In this document: piece after piece, positions 51,200 to 63,305 of the stretch
Layout: each line of letters begins with the position of its first letter
Position numbering within the stretch: position 1 is the stretch's first letter
Assembly (NCBI GenBank): GCA_036365455.1
Contig: JAWQUS010000023.1
Coordinates: 9,114,001 to 9,178,000, forward strand
Length of the DNA stretch: 64,000 nucleotides
Direction: 5' to 3'
Source: Macrosoma leucophasiata
Lineage: Eukaryota > Arthropoda > Insecta > Lepidoptera > Hedylidae
Notes under the pieces: model-generated
The model's database searches: none
What the model was told of the DNA's origin: nothing
Seen by the model: the letters and a program-made list of their open reading frames with translations, nothing else
Program-made: the position numbers and the translations under genes

Positions 51200-53970
51200 C
51201 GCTCGCTTCACCCACGTAGTCGGTATCTTATCTAGTAATAAAAACATTACTATCACATCTAGTAATCAAAGCATTCAGGATTTAACATGGTATTCCATTC
51301 ATTTTGATTCGCAGTAGGTAACCTAACCTGCCTAAAAACTCAATTCAATATGTTGGTTTTTTTGCTGCACCTATGAATGGAATATAATTAAGTTCAGAAG
51401 TTCAGATACCAATTAAGATACCAATTAAGATGAGATAAAAATACACCTAGTAACCAATATTGTAGATAAAAAAAAATCTATAGTAAAGGCATCAAAATAA
51501 AGTTTTGTGTGCGTATTACCAGCGATAGGTGAACGTGACCGCAGCGAGTTCATTGCGGATACATGGAATTTACGCGGGATTATCGTCGCTTTTGCGACTT
51601 ATTTACAAATTATGACAGGGTTAATCCTATTTATGATAATGTTAAGAAATAGCGCCCTCTGCTCTGCAGAGTGAGGAAGAGCAGATGTAGGTACCTACAT
51701 AGTAAGTTTTTCTTCATTTTACTCTACAATACTCTATGTAACGTCAATCACGGAGGTAAAAAAATAGTAACTTTATTTGATGCTATGATATGTGTCTTTT
51801 CAAATGTATGTAGGTATAATGGTAACACAAAATAATTAAGTACTGAGACAAGCAACTCTACAACTCTACATTGAATTCAGACAAACGAAATTTTTAATTA
51901 AAAAAATGTAGAGACCCGTTCCATATTTTATAGGCATAAAGATAAAAAGCAATAAATCCAAGTGCATCGTACGCGATAATCGAAGCGTGATTCTCATCCC
52001 CGTGCCATACGTGTGCCGAGAATGACAGGTGGTCCGCCATTTATGCACCACGCGCGGTACTGGCGAGTCGCCACGGGCATGCGGTGACGCAAATTCCGTC
52101 ATAGAAAACAAACGCGCCAAGTTCGGAATTTAAAAATTAAAAATGTTCGTTTGTGACGTAGTGAACTGTCAAATGTGATTTGAAATGCACCGTTTCCCGG
52201 GTCTGAAAGTTTCACTGCAAGTATATTTTTTGGTGAGACATATTTATTTTTTTGCTTTTACTACATACTAAACCAATTATTATTTATTACATAACTACGT
52301 ATACATATTATTAATCTACATTTTGCTGTTTTAGTAATAAGATTTTAAAAAATGATTGCACAGAGTTAATAGAATTTCGCAAAAGAAAATAATTTTATTA
52401 AACTTATGTATGATAAGCATCAAATAATCAAAATCTAACCCTATTCATAGTGATAAAGTAAAATTACAAAAAAAATGCATTAGAAAATATGTACTTGAAT
52501 AGGTTCCTAACTATACCTACCATGTTTGTCTTATGACAATATATCTTTATCAATAGATACGAAACTACCTAATTGTAAGTAATTACAAGAAGTTACTAAG
52601 CATAAATATTAAAACAAAACAATAGGAGAAAATGTCGGTTTGTGCATATTTTAAGACGAATGTCAAAGTTTCGTTTGAATATATTTAAAATATGATTACA
52701 CGGTTATTTAATCCGTTTTGAAAGCTGTAGTGCTAATATTATTTTAACTACCCATTTTAAATTTCAAAACAACTATCTGAAAGATTATGAGAAGCCTAAG
52801 TGAGTCTAGAAACTGTTCTTCCTATGAATTCATTGCAAAGACTAAAATTTTTCGAACCCGATCAAATGCAGGAAGATTCTTAGTCAAATATCACATAAAA
52901 ATAAAATTTAATGATTCATTTCATTTTGATTAATAACAGATTTGGCGTTATGCTACTTTTTCCTTTTTGTGACATAAATCAATTGACGGTTTTTTTAGTT
53001 TTTCAGCGTTTTATAAAAATGGAACGAAACCATTCGTGCGCGAGTAGGGCTCGCACTCAACTTGTTTTTATTTGTTTTTATTTGCATAATATTTGAGTAA
53101 AGAATGATATTTGTTTTGCAAAAGTCATTAGTTCCATTTTTTAAAATGATCGCATCCACTGAATTTTTCTTTAAAAGCATCGTGCAACAACCTTGTCTGC
53201 AGTAGGCGAAGTTTCGCGGCCTCTACGTAGTTTCACTTAGCTTTTCTAATTTATGTTTACTTACGTGATTTCCTTGACCACTGCAGATTTTGTTGAAGTT
53301 TCTACAAAATTGGGTTTTCCAGATCTACTGATCTTATTAAAAAAGTAAGATTTGATACATGCAGTCAAATTGAACAAATGTATTCCAAATGCATATTAAT
53401 ATCAGACCTGAATGATATTCAATTGTTTTGAAATTAAAATTAGTTTGATCCAGTATAACCTAAATACTTATTTAACTATCGAAACAAATAGGTAAATACA
53501 CTCGCATCTACTTCTGTCAATAAAATACGTGCAGTATTTTAATTCCGACTATAAAAAAAATCAAATTATCATAATTCAATTCAATTCAATTCTTTATTTG
53601 CCAACTAAGTTTATACAAAGATCTTAAATAATATTTTTAATTACGAAACACATGTGTATTAAGTTATCATTATCCGTAATTCACAATTTTAAAGCAAGTT
53701 TTCTGATGTATGCATATGTGAATCACACGTGTGAATGAACACAGAATTTGTAACGAATTATTTAATACTGATAATATATAGACATAGGTACCTACGTGAG
53801 AAAATGATTTAACATCTAAATGTTCATAAAATACCGTTACACTTGTATGTCTATGTCTATTATTGTCTATGTTAAGAAACTATACATATTTTTCTTCTTC
53901 CGAGAATTTAGGTAAGTACTAAGATTAAAATTTGTGAAATGTAATGAAAAAATAAATACGCGTGAAGTTA
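51200..53970. other. Intergenic, nothing firm; one GC-richer patch
   Basis: 51940-52210 is GC-richer and non-repetitive in this window (CCACGCGCGGTACTGGCGAG near 52048) and could be a promoter or distal exon. The minus-strand frame 51866-52120 is unconvincing. Confidence 0.3.
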
Positions 53971-53979
53971 TCACACCTG

Positions 53980-54430
53980 ACAAGTGGTTAATGCATGCAA
54001 TCAAGCAACATGCAAACACTCGGCGATTGGCGGGTTACGTTTTGGCCCATGTAACAGGTATTGTATTTTGTATTGTATTTATTTATTTAAATATAGGGAG
54101 TACATACAGTATAAAACAAAAAGCACCATAAAACCTTGAATAGGTTTGTCAAGGTACTCCCATTCGTCTTAATTGTTAATCAATAACGGCTTTATAGCAA
54201 AAACTTCCAATAAATAGGTACATAGAAAAGAAAGACACATGAAAAATGTTTGACAGTTGGCGATTGACATCTCCGGGGATATTACCAAACTTCGAGGTAC
54301 ATACTGGGAATCTTCCAGAAAAATGTAAAAATCTTAATAGAACCAAAGATAAAGGATTTAACACCGTAATCTCACAGAGTAGTACTGTAGTAGTGTGGCC
54401 CGCTACCACTAGGATACTGAGGCAGTTAAA
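53980..54430 (-). repeat. Rep-B, reverse copy in two pieces
   Basis: AACACTCGGCGATTGGCGGG near 54013 is the tail. GACATCTCCGGGGATATTAC, CCAAACTTCGAGGTACATAC and CCGCTACCACTAGGATACTG (54264-54420) are the body and A-box side. About 200 bp of other sequence separates them. Confidence 0.6.
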
Positions 54431-55045
54431 TAAATATTTTATTGTTAAATATAAGAAACTGGATTTATAGGTAGGTAGATAATGAGATATTAATAAGTAA
54501 AATCAACATTGAAAGATTTAATTTATTTCACTTAATTTTAACTACGCCCAAAGTAGGTGATAGTTTGAAAGATCTTTTCAAAAAGATAACTTTATTTATT
54601 TTAATGGCCAAAACTTTGATAACTTAAAAATAACGTTAGCTAAAACAACAACCACTTACGCCGATACCGAATTAAAATAATCTGCCAATTTAAACAACAA
54701 TAATTTCAATGTAAATTTAAAGATCCAAATTAAAAAAAAAACATTCATGTATGGGTACTTGAAACACTTCCGATAATATTGTTCCGGCGAGTTCCCACCA
54801 GAGGCCGCGGCAAAAAGAAAACTTCACGATAATAAGAACAGATAATTGACGGCGCACTACAATATACATAATAAGTGATTGTGTTTTGTACTAAGGTATA
54901 TTATTAAATATGCAGCAAAGATTCTTACAATGGATTGAAGACGTATCGGTGTGAACAAGTAATGACACTTATGTATATTTTAATTAATAACAACAGCGGT
55001 CATCTAGCAATTGTTTTTTTGTGTCATCAAGTGGCAAGCTTTACT

Positions 55046-55212
55046 TTATGAAATGAAGGTAGCAAACATCCACACAGTTCACATTGATGTTAAGTGATGA
55101 CTGCAGTCTATAGACACCAACACAAAGACTAGATGTCAAAATGCAGATGCATTGCCACCCCTGAGACCTTAGTGTTTATGTCTGTGATAGGTATTACTGG
55201 GCCATACATGGC
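55046..55212 (-). repeat. Rep-A, 3' part
   Basis: ATGAAATGAAGGTAGCAAAC, CACACAGTTCACATTGATGT and GATGCATTGCCACCCCTGAG. Confidence 0.7.
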
Positions 55213-55243
55213 TGATACTAGTGTTCCCGTTTGTGTGTAGTTA

Positions 55244-55503
55244 GTGGTGGTAGAGCTCCAGTGACGGAGCGTAGGCACCACCGCATTACCTAATATACTT
55301 GCCGCTAAATGGCAGTGTTCATCTCTATCGTGTTCCGGTCAGGTGGTAATGTACGGCCCTGTAATTTTCGGCACAGAGGCACAACAACTTAGGCCTCAGG
55401 AGTGATAACGCATCTGCATTTTGTGTAAGTGTCTATAGGCTGCAGTCATCACTTAACATCAATGTGAAATGCATGCTTGTTTGCCACTTCAATTCAAAAA
55501 AAA
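55244..55503 (+). repeat. Rep-A, near full length
   Basis: GTGGTGGTAGAGCTCCAGTG to TTGCCACTTCAATTCAAAAA; opposite in orientation to the copy 30 bp upstream, so the two can fold on each other. Confidence 0.78.
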
Positions 55504-55861
55504 AAGTTAAAATCTTTTGTTAGAATAATCAGTGAGGGAAACAGTTCTTTACTTATGACTAGGCTTCATAAAGCGGGATAAAAATACGTTCGTGACTAAA
55601 TACAAAACATTTAAAATTATGATTTTTTATTCATATACTTACCTAAGTAAAACTTGCAAAAAGCTCACGTACATACCGTATGCCATTATCGAAAAAGAAA
55701 CCTCTGATAGCCCAATATTTTAGATGTACCTAGTAATTCCGTCATACTTTTGCAACGAAGTAGGTATCTATTTGAAAATGAAAAAAATAATTTTATAATA
55801 ATTAAAATAATTTACTAGGACAGTTCGAAGTTCGCCGGAACAGCTTGTTTACAATGCATTA

Positions 55862-56207
55862 AAAATAAAATGATTTGATGATATATATAACGAAAACGAT
55901 TATTATTTGCAATTTATATTTATCTGAATATTTCCATGGTTATGCCAATATACTTTATTAAGTTGCCGAAGCAAGTACACTTGAAAATAAAATGATTTGA
56001 TGATATACATAATGAAAACGATTATTATTTGCAATTTATATTTATCTGAATATTTCCATGGTTTTGCCAATATACTTTATTAAGTTGCCGAAGCGAGTAC
56101 ACTTGAAAATAAAATGATTTGATGATATACATAATGAAAACGATTATTATTTGCAATTTATATTTATCTGAATATTTCCATGGTTTTGCCAATATACTTT
56201 ATTAAGT
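55862..56207. repeat. 122-bp tandem repeat, 2.8 copies
   Basis: Units start at about 55862, 55984 and 56106, each with AAAATAAAATGATTTGATGA, TTGCAATTTATATTTATCTG and TTAAGTTGCCGAAGC. Units 2 and 3 are nearly identical; the first differs by a few bases. The last unit is cut at ATTAAGT. Confidence 0.9.
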
Positions 56208-56239
56208 GATAAATCGAATACCTACACTTGAACGAGTAA

Positions 56240-56900
56240 GTTAAACGTACTTATTATTTGATAATCGGTGCCGCCTTCTGCAGATCGAAGGCGGTGCTGT
56301 GAGGCCGCGAGCCAATGTGCCGAGTTAACGGTGTGTCCCCACCATTGCTGACCACGGCTACCGTATTGCGCACTCCTTTAGGGCTGCTACATGTGAATGA
56401 TTAAGGATTAATAGGGTTGCTGTAGTGTTTGTGTAGCTGTTCGCAAATGAGAGTTGGGAGCGTTCGGTTTAGTTCGCACTCTCAAGGTTATTTTGTCCTT
56501 TTGAAGATTGATACTGTCTGACTGTGGGTTGTTGCTGTCGCGATTGGGAGCACCTATTATTTAGCGAAATAGGCGACTCTGTTCTGTTGAAGATATGTGT
56601 TTAATTAAGGACTGAGTGGGTTGTGCTGTTCGTCTGTGCTGTAAATTACTGCAGCATTGGCGATTGACACGCCCTCAACTTCAGCGTAAATTGACCATAG
56701 TTTGAAACGTAAACACATAAATATTGGCAATCGGAGGATTGATAGTTTGTCTCAAGGATAATCTAACGATTGATAAAATAATTACTGCCACGTTTTACAT
56801 TATGCATTTCGCGATTGGAAGCGGTCGGTTGAGTTCGCAGTTTTATATGAAAGTTCTTGTTCTTAGTGCGATGGCTCCCATCTCTACATAATAATATGAT
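56240..56900. other. GC-richer unassigned stretch with internal repeats
   Basis: Directly follows the 122-bp repeats. Contains a hairpin (CCGCCTTC..GAAGGCGG near 56270-56292) and two related segments (TTGGGAGCGTTCGGTTTAGT near 56454 and TTGGAAGCGGTCGGTTGAGT near 56814). No ORF above 60 codons. Possibly part of a retroelement or a noncoding RNA; unassigned. Confidence 0.4.
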
Positions 56901-57237
56901 AAGATTAGCTGATTTTTGTTAACGCTTAGATACAAGCACATGCGGGCTATTTTGTTTATTTAACACCTACTCTTCTGCAACGGTTGTTACTCTGTATGTC
57001 TGGGTTAGCCGTACTTTGGCTAAAAATTAACCAAAGAGCAAGAAAATTTAATATTTTAGCCTGATGTAAGTATATATTTCAGTAAGTATTTAAACAAATA
57101 TATCGAATAGGTAATACTAATTTGTAATAAAAAGAATATAACAATCGCTAAACTCTATCACAGGATTGATAGAAAAACAACCAGTTTAGAAACTCGGGGA
57201 GATTTTTTTTATAATTCGTATTATGAAGCCTATGGTG

Positions 57238-57385
57238 ATGAAGCCGAAAGACGTCCTCTACTGGACAAAAGCTTCTCTCAAAGATCGTTACAAGGAACGG
57301 TCCGGGGTCTTACTCATCGAGCGATTGCCCACGACCTTCACCAGGTGGTCGGTGAACTCCTCTACTCCAACGGCCGTAATGGTAT
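57238..57385 (-). repeat. RTE-like LINE 3' end, truncated
   Basis: GAAGCCGAAAGACGTCCTCT and ACCTTCACCAGGTGGTCGGT match the reverse of the 50440-51120 family, extending to the CCAACGGCCGT motif. Confidence 0.72.
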
Positions 57386-57389
57386 GATT

Positions 57390-60300
57390 GGCCTTATGAC
57401 TGGTGAACTAATTCTTTGGAAATATAATCATTTATTCCACGCTGCAGATACGCTGCAACAAGTCGTTAGGTTATCTTATGTCAGGGACAGTAGAGCCAAC
57501 CACTAAGTAAAATTCACTATACAAGTGATATAACAAATAAAACTTAAGATGTATCAACCGTAAAAGATTACACAATTGTTCACGCAAAAAAACGTGTACT
57601 ATTTGCCAATACGCTCACAAGTAAATATTTTCTCCTAATCCAAATTCAAATTTAAGGAGAATACAAATGAGATTATCTCATTATTTAAAGTGAGCGCGAC
57701 GAACTTCACATGCTGTCTGTGATTACGTGAACGACTTGCGACGTCGCAGATTCTTTTATAGCAATATTGTGGCAATATTATGAATTTTCGCTCTACTTAC
57801 ACCTTTGCTTTAACATATAATGAGCAGAGTAGGCAGAAAGAAAAAAAAATCAAAGCAGATACACAAAAGTTAGAGAGACTTAGTAAGGTACCCTACAATA
57901 GCTGAAAGCTATAGACAGCATTATTTCATTACTAAGTCTTATTGTTATTATTAAGCATCAACACACCACAACAGCATTCACACAACGAACGAAGGCAAAA
58001 CATCATAAAGGAACCTGAGAAGGAGTTTTCATTGAGACTTTTGTTTTTAATAGTTTTTATGTCCTGTGGGCTATTGTTTGTGCTTTATCATTAATTTGAG
58101 TTGACCAGATTGTTAAAGAGAGTCTCTTTCAAAACAGAATCTTCAAAAAAGGTATATAGATAACATGAGCAAGAAATTCAAATTCCGCATTGTATCTTTT
58201 AAACAATTATAAAAGGTACATTTGAAATTTAACTAAAATACGAAATGCAATTTGCTTGATACATAATTTATGAGAACGCCTTGCAGTCAGTTAATTTTAA
58301 ATTGTTACTTTGTCGCTTCAACAAATCAGCTATCAACATCGCACGAAATTAGAACTCAGATAGTAAATCAAACATTTATAGAGCAAGCTCTGTCTTTTTT
58401 AATTTCTTCTCTATTTTATAGAATATATTTAATATATTATGAATGCAAATCTCAAATATGATGTCTAGTTTATAAACATAATTTGAACAAAAAAATAAGA
58501 GCGTTCCACTTCAATCAATAAATTATTAAATACAAGGAATCAAATTTCGCGATTAGCATAAATTCTAGTTAAGTAGTTGGATTTGTCAGATCGATAAAAT
58601 GATGAGGTTGAATATTAATTTGTAGTTCTGTGGTTATTAATAAGCAAATGCTGACAATAATGAAATATTGTTATAACTTATTCATCTTAAAGAGCATTTT
58701 ATTTATGTTTAACTAGCAACATCGTCTGCGTTGGCGTTTATTTTAAATTTGGAGATAAAAATAGCGCACTAATAAAAATATATACCTACGTGGTGAAATT
58801 ATAGGAGTTCTTTTCCTGAAGTAGAACGATTTGTCTACACACATTGTATAAATAATAATGACATAAATCCCTACTTCAGTATTTAATATGATAAATGCGA
58901 AAGTAACTCTGTCTGTCTGTCTGTTACCTTTTAACGTCCAAACGACTGAACCGATTTTAATGAAATTTGGTACAGAGATAGAGTTGACTTTGAGAAAGAA
59001 CATAGGCTACTTTTTAAACGACATTCACGCGAGCAAACCCGCCGGCAACAACTAGCTAAAAATATACGAGAAATGTCAGCAGTTTACGAAAATGAAAAGT
59101 GAAAATAAAAAAAATAGAGAATATTCATAAATAACATCATTATATTTGAATACAATACTAATACTAATCGTACGAGGACATTTATGGAATTTCCTATAGT
59201 TTTATGATACCGATAGGTATCTACGTTCACGACCAGTAGTGTTCTTTAACCAATAGCGCGTATTGCATACCTGTTTGCTTCTTTATTTAAGTAATATGAA
59301 ATGCTGCTCAAAGTATTCTAAAGTAGTCTACGCATAACATTAATGAATAATTTATGAATCGTAAAATTGGTTGTTTCTGTGGTACGCGCGTGCATCTATT
59401 TGAAATAATCATAAAAATAATTAAAAAGTTCGTTGCGCACGCGCCCGCCATCCGTTATTTGGTTCGTGTTAAGATTGTTGAGGATGATGCATGTTACGCC
59501 TGATTGAGACCCGTTCATGTAATCGGTCGCGTGTCGATGGTAGTTATGAAGAAAAGCTTATAGGTTTCTATAGGCTTTTACATAACGTTATTGGTATAAT
59601 AAAAAATAGTTTATAGCTTCAAGATCAAATGCTGTTAACGCTGTATCACAATTGAATAATATTAATTTAGGAAACACGTTTGACTTAGAATGTCCTGTGT
59701 TGTGAAAATCTCATCTCAAATATGATGACGCTTTATTATATACGTAGCAATACATTCATTATTAGGTATTTCCTCTGATCACGTCGTAAACTAGCTTCAT
59801 TACTACTAACTGTGATCTTCAAATGATGAATTATAAAGTCGACTATTACTTTGCAATTAAAGATTTGAAGATCACAATCATTCTTTAGGGAAGAACCTGC
59901 CGTCTGGAAATTTTATTTTAATTCGATATGATGGTTTACTAATAAATATGTATCAAGCAGACAGATCCATAATTATATCAATTGGCAGGAATTAAATTAA
60001 CTGTCGCAATTTATACCCTAAAAGTGGTCTGATAAAATGTAAATAAGTAATTAATGATTTCGGTGTCCACTGCTGCGGCGTATCGTGAATCATCCTTTAT
60101 GACCAATTTGGTAACGGCACAGTGTAGGTATTAACCAAGGTAACGGGTGCGGGCATAACACGCGATTTTCTGTAACAGATGTAGATCAAGTGATTGACTA
60201 TGACGGTTATACGTACAGTTTTATCGTTTGAAAATATGTAAAGTGGACATGTACGGTATTCGACTTTTAAAAGTATTTTTATAGCAATGTTAAAACAACC

Positions 60301-61740
60301 GTGATTTTGATATTTTATAATGATGCACGCAATTAAAATTATAACGCTTCGTGATATAAAAAATCGCTTAGTTATATCTGTCGTTAACACAAAATGAATA
60401 TTTATTTAGATGAGCAAGTTTTTAAATAGATCTTTAATTGTTATTCTGTAACGGCCAACGATAACTATGGTCTAGCTAGAATTATTAAAAAATATTCAAG
60501 CAATTCTTGTTTATATACTTTTTAAGTCATACGCTTAAATACCTTATTTTATTATTCGTGATTCTAAAGAATTTTTAATTTGCTAAAGTTTTATTGTATT
60601 TTACCTATGAAAATACTTTAATGACAAACAACTCTTTGGCCTCTATTAAATACAATGGTCGGACAAACCTTAATATAAGACAAGCTAAAATAATTTCAAC
60701 CAATTGATACTGTATCATTCTCTAGTCAAGAATAACATTTAGCTTATTTATGTTTCTCAGTCAACTTTTCCAGAATATCGCTGAACGCATAAAAGTACTA
60801 TAATAGGAGGGAGTTCATTTATTAGCATTCTTTCTCATGACTTCGCTGATGTCAATTATTCATCTATGATTTCTAATTGCTACTAGAAGCGGTTTTTATT
60901 GACTTGCGTACATATATAAAGAAATGAAATAAATGGTAGCATACTTGTTGGTCTCTTTACATGACGTTCATTTACAAATAGACGAACAGCTGTTTTGTCA
61001 TACAATATTTTTTTATTATGCAAACGGCAAACAATTAGATTGATGGTAAACAAATCCCCAAAGCCTAAAGATTCCTTAAGAAAGCTCAAAGTCACGCAAC
61101 GGCGAATGAGCCAAGTTTGGTTGATTTAACGAATACAAGTTATTATAATGGAGTTATTGTCAACACTAAGCCTAACAAATATATTTAATTACAAAAGCAA
61201 GATGTATTTGGAAAACGGTTCCTCCCTATTTAAAACGTAGACGAAGATTAACTGCGTGTTTAACTAGCAACACCAATGTAGGATCACGTTCTTGTAACCT
61301 ACGTAAAGCAATGTAACAGGAGTACGCGACTTGAATAACTTAACATTCGCAAGAAAAGCAATATTCAAAATTACCTTGAGTATGAAGCATTATTTCCCAT
61401 AATAAAGAGGAAACTACTTTTATCTCTGATTATGTTGTATTTTACGTAATATGGCAAGTGTATAAGTGAATTTAGAAAAAAAAATGAATTTGATTGGTAT
61501 CGGGCTTTGAACTTTCTGAACGAGGAGGTAGTCCCACCGCTTTACAACTAATCTACCGAAGGCCAGCCTCAATTTTTTCTTCCTCTTTTGACTACAAACA
61601 TCACTGATGAACGACATTCATCCTTACTACAGTTTTTTACTTTACGGTTACCCTCAGTATACGTATAGAGACGTCTTGATGATATTTTGTTTAATAATGT
61701 GTAAATACTAAATAATGTTATTGATACCTATTGGATTTCT
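57390..61740. other. Intergenic, nothing firm
   Basis: Mostly unique AT-rich DNA apart from the repeat at 58885-59065. A GC-richer patch at 59390-59540 (GCGCACGCGCCCGCCATCCG) and a tRNA-like or SINE-like stretch near 61500-61570 stand out but cannot be assigned. Confidence 0.35.
58885..59065 (-). repeat. LINE-derived repeat with TCTG run
   Basis: GCGAAAGTAACTCTGTCTGT, CCGATTTTAATGAAATTTGG and CATTCACGCGAGCAAACCCG. Recognised as a common lepidopteran interspersed repeat; the strand assignment is uncertain. Confidence 0.5.
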
Positions 61741-61746
61741 ATTATA

Positions 61747-63301
61747 GGGACCGTGCGAAGTATTAGGTGGGGGTAATGTAATCGATCGCAGCGCCCATAG
61801 TGGCGAAAAGTAGCAATAATGTGGGACTTGTCATCTCAATGTAATCTGTTTAGACTGGGATATGTAATTTTCATTAACACATTTAACCGCCGACAAAATG
61901 GTAAACAGCAGTTTTTGTGTTGTAAACTGCAAAAATATCAGTTTTAAATAAGAGTAAAGGTAGTAAGGGAGAAAGAAAGAACGAAAATTTGTTTATTTCG
62001 AGTAAAATTTTACAACCGTTTTCGAATAGTCCTTAGAAGTCAATAATAACTTAAAGTGAAAACATAAAGTAAAAGTAAAACAGATAATTAAGTAAATTAA
62101 AATAGGGATAAAATAAACTTACTATTAGATAAAAACATTTCTATTCCTTCCTTCTAAACACTAGATAAGAAGAGAAAGAAAAACTTATTCGTCAATATAA
62201 AAATCTATGTTACTTACTTAGCGGACTTCCAAGTACAGTCACTATTGAGAAGAACTCCTCTACCAAAGAAACTCAGTAGGAGCTCTTTTAATTTTATAAC
62301 TTATGTCTAATACAGATAGTCATTCAAATCTAGTAATTTAAACGTACATAGCATAATATATGTACCCATTTGTATAAGTAGAAATCAACAACTATCTACC
62401 ATAATGAAATGTAGCATCGGCAGATCAGAACAGATCAGTCACCATCAGCATCCGTTCACGAGTATAGCGCATGCCCATTGCTCTCCTCGACCATTCAAAG
62501 GAAAGTGAGCCACCCGCCGTAGTAAACGCAAGTTTACTATACACGATTCATTCTCAAGAGCTACTTGGAAAATTTAAAAATTCAAGAAATTGATAAAACA
62601 AACACACAATTACATTAAAATTTCACACTCACACTGCATTTTATTTAAATAATACGTCTATTACAACCCAATCAAATTGATTCTGACTTCAAACTGAGAT
62701 TAATTGTTTAAGAAGTTTTGTAAGGTATCAAAATACCTACATGTTTGTCTTATGATGCCAGCTTGAATCATTGATCTCTGTCCTTGTTTTCTTCTTAATT
62801 TCTCTCAATCAAGGACATGTCCAGCAGAAACCAATGTTTGTGGTTGAAATTTTATAGTGTGTGATACTCACAAACCCGGATCCTAAAATAATACTCATTT
62901 CGATTTGAAAACGACATTTAATTTATTACTAGCGATACAAGAACAATTCTATATGTTTATAATTATTGCAAGTATCCCATAAAATAGCTATATTGTCTTG
63001 TTTTACTGTAAAACTACAACTAAAAATGAACTAAACAAACCCTGACATATATTCGAAATAAAACAGACTTTTTGAATAAATTTTACTCAACTTATTTGAT
63101 TTGAATGATCAAAAATTGTTTCACAACCCTTTCTCTACCCAAGATAAGGTATCAGAGTAATTTTGGAAGAAGATTAATAGATAATTTTTGATTATAATAA
63201 TATTTTATCAAAATTTCGCGGTAATATGTAATTATGGTCAGACAAGCAACGGTCCCACAAAGTTGCAGACGCTAGGTGGCGCTGAACTCGTGCACGGTCC
63301 C
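61747..63301 (-). mobile_element. TIR element copy 2, 1555 bp, inverted relative to copy 1
   Basis: Begins GGGACCGTGCGAAGTATTAG, ends GAACTCGTGCACGGTCC plus C, and is flanked by TATA. Collinear with copy 1 when reversed, differing by small indels. At 61898 a plus-strand ATG reads MVNSSFCVVNCKN, resembling the first cysteine pair of a THAP domain, then hits a stop. Confidence 0.75.
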
Positions 63302-63305
63302 TATA

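Noticed and set aside
61490..61570. Possible additional tRNA or SINE on the minus strand
   Set aside because: A tRNA-like order of motifs, but the stems do not form and the B box is poor.
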